Assembly: GCF_002498315.1 (NCBI RefSeq)
Contig: NZ_DAGX01000002.1
Location: 748,067 to 812,066 of the forward strand
Direction of reading: 5' to 3'
Source: Methanofollis sp. UBA420
GTDB lineage: Archaea > Halobacteriota > Methanomicrobia > Methanomicrobiales > Methanofollaceae
DNA length: 64,000 nt
Shown here: positions 9,017 to 16,791 of the stretch, in pieces
Position numbering within the stretch: the stretch's first letter is position 1
Layout of the letters: each line of letters begins with the position of its first letter
Translations under genes and position numbers: made by a program
Notes under the pieces: generated by a model
Databases searched by the model: none
What the model was told of the DNA's origin: nothing
Seen by the model: the letters and a program-made list of their open reading frames with translations, nothing else

Positions 9017-9558
9017 CAGGCCTCACCTTTCACGAGTTTGTAGGCATATTCGGCTGCCGCCACGTTCTTCTCGCCAAGTTTTCCCGGGAAGCGCCGCATA
9101 AGGGCCTTCCTGATCGCGGGGAGGGCGATCTCGCCGGTCGCCGCGGCGAAGGCGCCGATGAGCGTGGTGTTCATGATCGGAACACCGAGTTTCTCAAGGG
9201 CGATGCCGGTGGCGTCGAGGGTGATCAGCCTGACCCCCTCGGGAACAGCGGCGTCGATCGAGCGTTCTGTATTCACGATCGCGATGCCCCCCTTCTTCAG
9301 ACCGCCGAAGACATCGACGTCACGGATCAGGCTGCTGTCCTGGACGATGATGTAGTCGGGTTCATAGACCTGACTGCGCAGGCGGATCTTCGCGTCGTTG
9401 AACCGGACGAACGCCTGCACGGGGGCGCCGCGCCGTTCGACTCCAAACGCAGGAAATGCCTGCGAATAGACGCCGTCTTCGAATGCAGCGACGGCGATCA
9501 GTTCGGCAGCAGTGACAGAACCCTGCCCACCCCTGCCATGGATGCGTAACTCTCTCAC
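9016..9558 (-). CDS. porG: Pyruvate:ferredoxin oxidoreductase gamma subunit
   Basis: 180 residues. It begins RELRIHGRGGQGSVTAAELIA, the standard opening of gamma subunits of 2-oxoacid oxidoreductases. Start is GTG 9558 with GGGGT about 8 bases upstream. First gene of porGDAB; a TATA-like element at 9586-9600 is properly placed for a start site about 10 bases before the GTG. The gene order G-D-A-B is typical of methanogens. Confidence 0.94.
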   Translation of the reverse strand: MRELRIHGRGGQGSVTAAELIAVAAFEDGVYSQAFPAFGVERRGAPVQAFVRFNDAKIRLRSQVYEPDYIIVQDSSLIRDVDVFGGLKKGGIAIVNTERSIDAAVPEGVRLITLDATGIALEKLGVPIMNTTLIGAFAAATGEIALPAIRKALMRRFPGKLGEKNVAAAEYAYKLVKGEA

Positions 9559-9585
9559 TCAGACTACCCCATAGAATTTATCATG

Positions 9586-9600
9586 ATTAATAAATAAGAA
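9586..9600 (-). promoter_or_regulatory. TATA-like promoter of porGDAB
   Basis: On the minus strand this reads TTCTTATTTATTAAT. Its centre is about 35 bases before the porG GTG, which leaves a leader of roughly 8-10 bases and just room for the GGGGT ribosome site. Confidence 0.5.
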
Positions 9601-9687
9601 TCTTGTGTAGGGGACAATCGACCCGGAATCGCGGGAAAAACCCCTATCCACTCATGCATATCCCGGGACATCAATGTACCATATAAA

Positions 9688-9727
9688 TGAAAAACCCCAT
9701 CGGGTTTCAACCTTCCGAAAAGAAGGA
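9688..9727 (-). terminator. Hairpin plus T-rich stretch after methanogenesis marker 12
   Basis: On the minus strand, T-rich sequence is followed by CCTTC...GAAGG (9712-9727) and AAACCC-GATG-GGGTTT followed by T residues. This is a likely transcription end region for the leftward gene at 9855-10727. The rest of 9559-9854 has no gene; a second TATAAAT-like stretch lies near 9681-9690. Confidence 0.4.
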
Positions 9728-9854
9728 AAAAACCGGAAACGAAAAAATACCCCGGCAAATAATATTTCACGGATAGTTTTGCCTGCCCGCCGGGGAAGGG
9801 GGAGGGAGGCACCCGGACTCTTTCCTGCGCGGGGCCACGGTTCCCGGCACGGCG

Positions 9855-10727
9855 TCAGAGGTCAACGGAAAGTCCCAGGATCTCCTTTTTTCCGGAGAAG
9901 ACGTCCCGCGCTATCCGGGCAAGGCCGCGGGCCGCACACCACTCGTCATAGACCGCGACCGGGCGGCCGAGCAACGCGCTCACCTCTTCGGCCACGATGG
10001 GCCCCTTCGACCCGGCCAGGGCCACATGAGCCTCGGGGTTGAGGAGGAGCATCGCGGCGCACTCCATCGCCGCGAACATCGCGATCGTCCTGTCCTGCTC
10101 CTCGGGCGGGAGGGTGTGGGAGACGCCGGCATGGAGGAAGGCCTCGTTCGCGGTCTCGACCCCCGCGTCGATCCTCCGGATCGCGTCGACGTCCAGGGCG
10201 CCGTGCTGCGTGCCCGGGGCAAAGACGCAGGCGTCGAAGGCGCCGACGATCCGCCCCACGGAGACCAGGAGGGTGACGGTGTTCGAGGAGGTGTCGCAGA
10301 CCACGACGTCGGGGCCGAGGTCGTGGCAGACCTCGTAGGCGATCCCGATCTTCTCCGGGCTTGTCTGGTGGGAGTACGCCTTGAACCGGGGATCTGTCGG
10401 GGAGCCGCGGTGGATGCCCGGCATCACGACGGCAGGGATGCCGCTTGCGGTGACCTCGTCGAAGACCCGCGTCCCCCCGCCGATGTGCTTGCCCGCGCCT
10501 TCCTGCGAGACGACGCCGCGGTTCTCGACCCTGCGGATGTCGGTGATGGTCGATATGCCGTCTCCCATCGAATAGCAGACCGCAATGCCCTCGATCTCGT
10601 CGAGAGGACAGAGACGTTCGAGGTCACGGACCGAAAAGTCCCGCGCGGCCTCGCGCGAGACTTTGAAGTGGTCGACCTCGGATGCAAAGCGCATGGCCGT
10701 TGTGCCATGATCGATCCCGATGAACAT
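9855..10727 (-). CDS. Methanogenesis marker protein 12
   Basis: 290 residues from ATG 10727, which has GGAAG at good spacing; an upstream in-frame start at 10760 would add 11 residues with no family character. The opening MFIGIDHGTTAMRF is an ASKHA (acetate kinase/Hsp70-like) phosphate-1 motif, and VCDTSSNTVT and FAPGTQHGALD fit that fold. This is the methanogen-restricted family called methanogenesis marker 12 (UPF0285). Its biochemical role is not established as far as I know. It lies downstream of the DUF368 gene, separated by a palindrome-rich 150-base gap that probably holds its own promoter. Confidence 0.88.
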   Translation of the reverse strand: MFIGIDHGTTAMRFASEVDHFKVSREAARDFSVRDLERLCPLDEIEGIAVCYSMGDGISTITDIRRVENRGVVSQEGAGKHIGGGTRVFDEVTASGIPAVVMPGIHRGSPTDPRFKAYSHQTSPEKIGIAYEVCHDLGPDVVVCDTSSNTVTLLVSVGRIVGAFDACVFAPGTQHGALDVDAIRRIDAGVETANEAFLHAGVSHTLPPEEQDRTIAMFAAMECAAMLLLNPEAHVALAGSKGPIVAEEVSALLGRPVAVYDEWCAARGLARIARDVFSGKKEILGLSVDL

Positions 10728-10771
10728 GATATCTTCCGTACCTCTTGCACCTGCCTGCACAAGTACGTTTT

Positions 10772-10835
10772 CCGATTAATCGGGCATGAAACGAAGTTTC
10801 AAGCGGTTCTTTGAAAACCACCCAGGTGGTTTTCA
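10772..10835. repeat. Three palindromes between DUF368 gene and marker 12
   Basis: CCGATTAATCGG at 10772-10783 is a perfect 12-base palindrome. TGAAAC-GAA-GTTTCA spans 10787-10801. TGAAAACCACC-CA-GGTGGTTTTCA spans 10812-10835, an 11-base arm inverted repeat. They lie in the gap upstream of the marker 12 start, whose TATA-like GATTAAT is inside the first palindrome. The last may instead end the DUF368 transcript. Confidence 0.6.
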
Positions 10836-10877
10836 TGGTAATCCCGGAAAAAGAGGGGGTTCAGGCACCGCCCGACC

Positions 10878-11732
10878 CTAGCGCCGTTTTACGTACTCCA
10901 CCATGCCGATGACGACGATGCCGGCGATGAGGAAGATGCCGCCGTCGACGAGGATGGTGCCGGACATAGCGGCCTTTTCGTAGAGCATCCTGGTCGAACC
11001 GAGCATCAGGCCGGTGAGGAAGGCGAGCATCGCGGTCTTGTGGTTCTTCAGGAGATATTTGAGGGCCTTCGTGAAGAGGAGGAGACCGGTGAGGCCGCCG
11101 ACCATGAAGGTGACGATCTCGGGGAGGGCGAATGACTTGAGCGCCGCGAGCATGAACTCGTACTGGTTGAGGATGAGGGTCATGTAGGCGCCCGATATGC
11201 CGGGGAGGACCATGGCGCAGATCGCCACCATCCCGGTCAGAAAGATCACCGGCAGGGAGTGGCCGGCGTCGAGGTGGCCGAGGCCGGTCAGGAAAAACCC
11301 GGCGACGGTTCCGGCGAGAAGGAAGGCCAGGCCCGCAAGGCCGGGCGAGCGGATCTCCCGGAAGAGGACGACGGCGGAGGCGATGATCAGCCCGATGAAG
11401 AAGGAGTAGGTCTCGACCCCGTGGTATCCCAGGAGGTACAGGATGACTCCCGACATGACCAGGAATGCCGTGGCGATCCCGGCAAGGAGGACGACCAGGA
11501 AGGGGAAGTCGATTTTTTCGAGGTCGTTCCTGAACGCCCCGAAGTCGCCGTGCAGCACGTGCTTCAGCGACCCGGGATCGACGGCGCCGATCGCCCCGAT
11601 CAGGCGCTCGTAGATGCCGGTGATGAGGGCGATGGTCCCTCCCGAGACGCCCGGGATGACGTCGCAGGCCCCCATCATCAGGCCACGGAGATATATCCCG
11701 GCGTGTTCTCGTAGTTCTCTGCGCATGGTCAT
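10878..11732 (-). CDS. DUF368 polytopic membrane protein, polyprenyl-phosphate transporter family
   Basis: 284 residues, about eight membrane helices. The N-terminal RGLMMGACDVIPGVSGGTIALITGIYERL and the repeated MVLPGISGAYMTLILNQYE are signatures of DUF368. Bacterial members (PopT) recycle undecaprenyl phosphate across the membrane. By inference this archaeal member could flip dolichyl-type phosphate used in surface glycan assembly, which fits the many glycan genes elsewhere in the window. First gene of a leftward pair with marker 12, but separated from it by 150 bases. Confidence 0.85.
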   Translation of the reverse strand: MTMRRELREHAGIYLRGLMMGACDVIPGVSGGTIALITGIYERLIGAIGAVDPGSLKHVLHGDFGAFRNDLEKIDFPFLVVLLAGIATAFLVMSGVILYLLGYHGVETYSFFIGLIIASAVVLFREIRSPGLAGLAFLLAGTVAGFFLTGLGHLDAGHSLPVIFLTGMVAICAMVLPGISGAYMTLILNQYEFMLAALKSFALPEIVTFMVGGLTGLLLFTKALKYLLKNHKTAMLAFLTGLMLGSTRMLYEKAAMSGTILVDGGIFLIAGIVVIGMVEYVKRR

Positions 11733-11893
11733 GGTCCTGTGTGCATAGGGTGTGGAGGCGGGCCGTAATTAATGATTATGATAGAAGCATGGCAGGCATG
11801 CCGCGGCGGAAAGGGACGGCACTCGACGACCCGGACGAGTGAGGAGAGGGGAGGGAATGGTCCTGCCGTCACCCATATTATCTCGCGGTGCCA

Positions 11894-12844
11894 ATGAGAT
11901 CGTATATGTTCTCGATCGTCACGGGCGGCGCCGGATTTATCGGCTCCCATCTGGTCGACACCCTTGTGGAGCAGGGGGATCGCGTGCTGGTTCTCGACAG
12001 CCTCCGCACCGGGGATCTCGCCAATATCAGGGGGCATCTCGATGCCGGGAGAATCGATTATCTTCAGGCCGACCTGCTCGAAGATGGCTGGCAGGAGAGG
12101 TTCGAAGGGGCAGAGAGGGTCTATCACCTCGCCGCCGACCCTGATGTTCGGGGGAGCGCCGCAACGCCGGCAGACGTCTATGAGAACAATGTCACCGCCA
12201 CGATCCGCGTCCTCGAAGCGATGCGGGTCCACGGCGTCGGCGAGATCGTCTTCACCTCCACCTCGACGGTCTACGGCGAGGCGTCGGTCATCCCGACGCC
12301 CGAGGACTACAGCCCGATGGAACCGATCTCGGTCTATGCCGCGAGCAAACTGGCCGCCGAGGCGATGATCTCGTCCTATGCCCACACCTACGGGATGAAG
12401 GCGCGGGTCTTCCGGTTCGCCAACATCATCGGCGAGCGGAGCAACCACGGCGTGATCTGGGACTTCGCCCACAAACTGAAAGAGAACCCGGCCGAACTGG
12501 AGATCCTGGGGGACGGAAAGCAGATCAAGTCGTACCTCATCGTCTCGGAGTGCGTGGCGGCCCTCCTCCACGCGGTCAGGGCGGCAGACGGGCCTTTTGC
12601 CTGTTTCAATATCGGGTCCGAGGACTGGATCGATGTCACGGCGATCGCCCGGATCGTCGCCGACGAGATGGGTCTCCCCGACGTGCGTTTCCGGTACACC
12701 GGGGGCGACCGCGGCTGGGTGGGCGATGTCCCGAGGATGCAGCTTGCCGTCGAAAAGATCGGGGCGACGGGGTGGCACACGACCGTCGGGTCCGAGGAGT
12801 CGGTGCGGCAGGCGGCACGCGCCCTTGTCAGGGAAATCTGCTGA
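11894..12844 (+). CDS. NAD-dependent sugar epimerase/dehydratase
   Basis: About 316 residues from ATG 11894 (GTG 11888 and ATG 11906 are in-frame alternatives; the last gives the tightest Rossmann start). Extended SDR fold: TGGAGFIGSHL binds NAD, and the catalytic triad is visible as STSTVYGE and YAASK (Tyr-x-x-x-Lys). This is the UDP-glucose 4-epimerase-like group; the exact sugar nucleotide is not decidable. It is followed after 25 bases by the phosphoglycerate mutase gene and is probably cotranscribed with it. Confidence 0.85.
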   Translation: MRSYMFSIVTGGAGFIGSHLVDTLVEQGDRVLVLDSLRTGDLANIRGHLDAGRIDYLQADLLEDGWQERFEGAERVYHLAADPDVRGSAATPADVYENNVTATIRVLEAMRVHGVGEIVFTSTSTVYGEASVIPTPEDYSPMEPISVYAASKLAAEAMISSYAHTYGMKARVFRFANIIGERSNHGVIWDFAHKLKENPAELEILGDGKQIKSYLIVSECVAALLHAVRAADGPFACFNIGSEDWIDVTAIARIVADEMGLPDVRFRYTGGDRGWVGDVPRMQLAVEKIGATGWHTTVGSEESVRQAARALVREIC

Positions 12845-12869
12845 AAAACAGAGGAGAAAAAGACCAGTC

Positions 12870-14027
12870 ATGAAATATATCGTCGTTCTAGGAGACGGCA
12901 TGGCCGACGAGCCCATCGACGCGCTCGGCGGCATGACCCCCCTCGACTATGCCGACACCCCGAACATGGACCGCATCGCCCGCGAGGGCGCCTGCGGTCT
13001 TCTCCGGACGGTGAAGGATGAGTTCGAGCCGGGGAGCGACGTCGCAAACCTATCGGTGCTCGGCTACGACCCGGCCACCTGCTATACCGGCAGGGGCCCT
13101 CTCGAAGCCGCGAGCATGGGGATCGACCTCGGGCCGGCAGACTATGCCTACCGCTTCAACCTGGTGACGGTGCGGGACGGCGTCATGGAGGACTTCAATG
13201 CCGGGCACATCACGAGCGAGGAGGGGGCCGACCTCATCGGGTCCCTTGCGGTGCCGGGCGCGGACTTCCACCCCGGGATCTCGTACAGGAATCTGATGGT
13301 CGTCCACGGCGCAAAGGGGTCTGTGACCACGCCGCCCCACGACATCGTCGGGCAGGCGGTCGGGCCCCACCTCCCCTCAGGCGGGGACGCTCCCCTCCTG
13401 ATGCGGTGCATGGACGCCGCGAGGGAGGCCTTTGCCGACCACCCGGTGAACCGCGCCCGCGTTGCCGCCGGCAGACTCCCGGCCACGACGATCTGGCCGT
13501 GGAGCGGCGGGAAGCGCCCGGCGATCCCTGACTTCAGGGGCCGCTGGGGCCTTGCGGGCGGGATGATCTCGGCGGTCGACCTCCTCAACGGGATCGCCCG
13601 CTATGCCGGTATGGAGGTGATCCATGTCCCGGGCGCGACCGGGTTCATCGACACCGACTACCAGGCGAAGGCGCGGTACGCCCTGGACGCGATCGAGCGC
13701 CTCGACTTCGTCTATGTCCATGTGGAGGCCCCTGACGAGGCCGGGCACATGGGCGGCGTCGAGGAGAAGGTAAAGGCGATCGAAGGGGTGGACGGTCTCA
13801 TCGGCACCATCCTGGACAATTTCGACGGCACGGTCGCGGTCCTCCCCGACCACCCGACCCCGATCCGGCTGAAGACCCACACCAGGACGCCGGTGCCCTT
13901 CGCGATCCGCGGCGAGGTGAAGGACAGCACCGCCTGCTTCTCTGAGAAGGAAGCGGCGAAGGGCGGGTTCGGCCTGCACGAGGCCGCGGACTTCCTGCCC
14001 CTCCTCTTCGGGCGGAAGGCGGCGTGA
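12870..14027 (+). CDS. apgM: Cofactor-independent phosphoglycerate mutase, archaeal type
   Basis: 385 residues from ATG 12870, with GAGGAG 13 bases upstream. It interconverts 3- and 2-phosphoglycerate in gluconeogenesis and glycolysis. Alkaline-phosphatase superfamily metal motifs are visible: VVLGDGMADEP at the start, GSDVANLSVLGYDP with the catalytic serine region, HVEAPDEAGHMG, and VLPDHPTPIRLKTHTRTPVPF. Length is normal for the archaeal ApgM clade. A long T-tract (14041-14055) just after the stop is a likely terminator. Confidence 0.92.
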   Translation: MKYIVVLGDGMADEPIDALGGMTPLDYADTPNMDRIAREGACGLLRTVKDEFEPGSDVANLSVLGYDPATCYTGRGPLEAASMGIDLGPADYAYRFNLVTVRDGVMEDFNAGHITSEEGADLIGSLAVPGADFHPGISYRNLMVVHGAKGSVTTPPHDIVGQAVGPHLPSGGDAPLLMRCMDAAREAFADHPVNRARVAAGRLPATTIWPWSGGKRPAIPDFRGRWGLAGGMISAVDLLNGIARYAGMEVIHVPGATGFIDTDYQAKARYALDAIERLDFVYVHVEAPDEAGHMGGVEEKVKAIEGVDGLIGTILDNFDGTVAVLPDHPTPIRLKTHTRTPVPFAIRGEVKDSTACFSEKEAAKGGFGLHEAADFLPLLFGRKAA

Positions 14028-14548
14028 AGGGCAGGATAGATTTTTCTTTTTTTTTCGGGTCTGGAGATTCCCTTCATGATCGATCGATGTCTGCGGGACC
14101 ACACGGAGAGCGTCGATCAACTGCCTTCCCAACAATCCTGACCGGGGGACTGCTCGAAGGTCTTCGACCTTCTCATGCTCACTTCGTTCGCACCTCGAAG
14201 ATCTACGATTTTCTCATGCTCCCTTCGGTCGTCCCCCCTTGCGATTGGCCCCGGGAAGAGTGAACACGAGGTTCAGAGGGGGATATCGCCACTCACCTCC
14301 TATCCTGACACGGTACCCTCTCCAGAAAACTCTTCGGAGTTGCGTCGATGGAAACACCGGCGACACATATTCACGCCCGAAAAAAAGTCGCACACACTTC
14401 AAAAGGAAAGAGCGGCATCAGCACCCTGCTTCATCATGGATCAGAGGGGGTAACTCTCATCATCTGCCGCTGGTGGGTGTACTATAATATCCTCCCCATG
14501 GAATAATGTTCTGACCGTCCCGGCACAGACCTCCGGGACACATGGCTG
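14028..14548. other. Intergenic region with T-tract, repeat copy A and a promoter
   Basis: No gene is supported. It holds the T-rich end of apgM (14041-14055), a copy of the dispersed element (14142-14308), and a TATA-like ACTATAATAT at 14481-14490 that could serve the fusion gene with a leader of about 35 bases. Short open frames here carry no ribosome sites and follow the repeat, so I do not call them. Confidence 0.6.
14142..14308 (+). repeat. Dispersed hairpin element, copy A (right end missing)
   Basis: Starts CCGGGGGACT (14142-14151), preceded 20 bases earlier by the shared TGCCTTCCC. Hairpins are GAAGGTC-TTC-GACCTTC (14156-14172) and GAAGATC-TAC-GATTTTC (14197-14213, one G-U pair). Each is followed by a near-identical CTCATGCTCnCTTCG stretch. 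The shared core beginning GATTGG at 14243 with GAAGAGTGAACA follows. The right terminal repeat seen in copies C and D is absent. Confidence 0.7.
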
Positions 14549-16093
14549 ATGAAGACCATGGCATCATTCAACATCGCCGGAAAACTCCGGGAACTGGAGA
14601 AGGATGTCGGCACTCTCTCGCCGATGCAGAAGATCCTCCTCGGCACCGACGGTTCGGTGACCACTCTTCTGGAAAACGTGCTGGGCTGCGAGGTGACCGT
14701 GCAGACGCTCTCGCAGGAGGTGGTGCCTGCCGACGAACGCGTGGCGGCATCCCTCGGTATCCGTGCAGGAGAAGAAGTCAACCACCGGATCGTGACCCTG
14801 AACGAGAAGGAGAGCGGGAAGGCACTCCTGTACGCGGCGTCCGACACCCCGCTCTCCCGCCTCGACCCCTCATTCAAGAACGACCTGATGCGGGCTGACA
14901 TCCCGATCGGGCGGATCATGCAGAAGCACCGGATCGAGGCGCGGCGCGAACTCAGCGACGTGCGGGTGTGCCGGGCAGGCACGGGGATCAGCGGCGTCTT
15001 CGGCATCTTCCGCCACGAACCCCTCCTCTCCCGCAGGTATCGGATCATCACCCGCGGAGAACCCCTGATCGCCATCAGGGAAACTTTCCCGTACTGCAAC
15101 TTCACCGACGAGGCCAGGGTGATCGTGGAGGCCCCGGCACGGATCCATATGACCCTCATCGACATGAACGGGAGTTCGGGAAGGGTCGACGGCGGGATCG
15201 GCCTCTCTGTCGAGGACCCGGCCGTCGTCGTCGAGGCGAAAAAGAGCGACGGACTCACGGTCAGGGGAGAGGGGGAGAGCGTGGAGAGAGTGAAAAAGAC
15301 CGCAGAAAAAGTCCTTGCCGCCCTCGGCGTCCGGGGAGGTGCCGAGATCACGCTCCACCGCACCTATCCCGGACACATCGGCCTCGGCAGCGGCACCCAG
15401 ATCGCCCTCGCCACCGCCCGCGCCCTCACCGCCCTGTACCGGCCCATGGATGTCAGGGAGATCGCGGCGATCGCCGGGAGAGGCGGGACGTCGGGGATCG
15501 GGACCGCGGCATTCGAGTTGGGCGGCTTCATCATCGACGGCGGGCACAGTTTCGGCCCCTCGGGAGAGAAGTCGGACTTCAGGCCGTCGGCGGCCTCAGG
15601 CGGCGTGAGGCCCGCCCCCGTACTCTTCAGGCACCCCGTCCCCGAGGACTGGCAGATTCTCCTCGCAACCCCTGCCATTCCGGAGGGCGCAAACGGGAAG
15701 GTCGAGGTCGACATCTTCAGGCAGTACTGCCCGGTGCCCATCGGCGACGTGCAGGCGCTCTGCCACACGGTGCTGATGCAAATGCTCCCCGGCATCGTCG
15801 AGAAAGACCTCGACCTCTTCGGGACGGCGGTGAACGCGATCCAGGGCCTCGGGTTCAAACGTGTCGAACACAGCCTCCAGCCCCCTCTCATCCACGACCT
15901 CGTCGCCGCACTCAGGGCCACCGACGCCGCAGGAGTCGGCCTGAGTTCCTTCGGCCCGACTGTCTACGCGATCGGCGACACCGGCATGCAGGACGCCCTC
16001 GGGGCCGCGGAGGAGGCGATGGCGGAGACCGGCGGGACGGCGTTCCTCACCCGCGCCCGGAACCGCGGGGCGGACGTCAGGGCATACCCCTGA
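14549..16093 (+). CDS. Chorismate lyase-like / RFAP synthase fusion (methanopterin biosynthesis)
   Basis: 514 residues in two parts. Residues about 20-185 resemble the archaeal chorismate pyruvate-lyase family (DUF98/UbiC-like): LSPMQKILLGTDGSVTTLLE, PIGRIMQKHRIEARRE and YRIITRGEPLIAIRETFPY. That activity makes 4-hydroxybenzoate from chorismate. From about residue 190 it is a GHMP-superfamily beta-ribofuranosylaminobenzene 5'-phosphate synthase (APARIHMTLIDMNG, then the phosphate loop HIGLGSGTQIALATARAL near 275). That enzyme joins an aromatic acid to PRPP with loss of CO2 in methanopterin synthesis. The two halves would catalyse consecutive steps. Start could be ATG 14549 or 14558. Confidence 0.85.
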   Translation: MKTMASFNIAGKLRELEKDVGTLSPMQKILLGTDGSVTTLLENVLGCEVTVQTLSQEVVPADERVAASLGIRAGEEVNHRIVTLNEKESGKALLYAASDTPLSRLDPSFKNDLMRADIPIGRIMQKHRIEARRELSDVRVCRAGTGISGVFGIFRHEPLLSRRYRIITRGEPLIAIRETFPYCNFTDEARVIVEAPARIHMTLIDMNGSSGRVDGGIGLSVEDPAVVVEAKKSDGLTVRGEGESVERVKKTAEKVLAALGVRGGAEITLHRTYPGHIGLGSGTQIALATARALTALYRPMDVREIAAIAGRGGTSGIGTAAFELGGFIIDGGHSFGPSGEKSDFRPSAASGGVRPAPVLFRHPVPEDWQILLATPAIPEGANGKVEVDIFRQYCPVPIGDVQALCHTVLMQMLPGIVEKDLDLFGTAVNAIQGLGFKRVEHSLQPPLIHDLVAALRATDAAGVGLSSFGPTVYAIGDTGMQDALGAAEEAMAETGGTAFLTRARNRGADVRAYP

Positions 16094-16149
16094 ATCCCCG
16101 GACAAATATACACAGATATAGATATGCCGCCCATAGTAGAGTGAGTATC

Positions 16150-16731
16150 ATGCCGGCAAAAAAGACTCTTACCCTTGGAATCACCGTCAACCTGGACAAC
16201 TACGAGAACCTCCGCCTGGAGGTGAGCGGGGAGGTGGGATCACAGGAGGACGCCGACGACCTCGCGGGCTTCCTCGACACCACCCTCGCACGTCTCGGCA
16301 GGGGGGACGAGGCGACGGCCGAGCGTGTGGACGCCTACCGCCGCCGGGTCTTCTCGATGAAACCCGCTGAAACACCCCTGCCCCCGCAGCCCGAAGAGGG
16401 GGGCCAGACCGTCCTCGTCCCGATCGAGGCAGAGGAAGCGGAGGCCCCGGAGGCCGTGCCCGAACAGGCGCCGGCGCCGGCGCCAGACGTTGTCGTTGCA
16501 CCGGAACCGGAACCAGCACCTGCACCACAGCCCGAACCCAGACCGGCACCAGAACCGGCCGCCGCACCCGCACCCGTATCGCAGCCCGAACAGCCGCAGG
16601 CCCCCGCGGCGGCCGCCGCCTGTGAAGAGTGCGGCGGGCCCGTCACGAAGACCCAGAAACAGATGAGCAACCTCTTCCTGAACAAGACGCTCTGCAAGGC
16701 CTGTATGGACCGCCTGAGCCACCGACAGTGA
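16150..16731 (+). CDS. Protein with Pro/Ala/Glu-rich linker and C-terminal Cys4 zinc-ribbon-like motif
   Basis: 193 residues from ATG 16150 (GTG 16141 is in frame, and GTGAG just upstream may be the ribosome site). N-terminal folded domain of about 70 residues (TLGITVNLDNYENLRLEVSG), then a low-complexity linker rich in Pro, Ala and Glu (about 76-155), then CEECGG...CKAC (about 158-184) that could bind zinc. I do not recognise the family. It lies 57 bases before the orc1/cdc6 gene on the same strand, but that gene has its own TATA box. Confidence 0.75.
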   Translation: MPAKKTLTLGITVNLDNYENLRLEVSGEVGSQEDADDLAGFLDTTLARLGRGDEATAERVDAYRRRVFSMKPAETPLPPQPEEGGQTVLVPIEAEEAEAPEAVPEQAPAPAPDVVVAPEPEPAPAPQPEPRPAPEPAAAPAPVSQPEQPQAPAAAAACEECGGPVTKTQKQMSNLFLNKTLCKACMDRLSHRQ

Positions 16732-16760
16732 ACAGAAGGTGAAAGTAAAGATCTACAGCC

Positions 16761-16768
16761 TATAAATA
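16761..16768 (+). promoter_or_regulatory. TATA box of orc1/cdc6
   Basis: TATAAATA, a near-consensus archaeal TATA box, centred about 27 bases before the ATG at 16792. Expected transcription start is at or just before the start codon. I looked for origin recognition boxes around this gene and saw none. Confidence 0.6.
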
Positions 16769-16791
16769 GAGAAAAATCGAGGAAATAGGTG

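Noticed and set aside
7250..9043. Long plus-strand open frame across porA and porB
   Set aside because: It spans several real minus-strand genes and has no protein character of its own.
16732..16791. Replication origin next to cdc6
   Set aside because: The gap is only 60 bases, contains a TATA box, and I saw no origin recognition box pairs there or after the gene.
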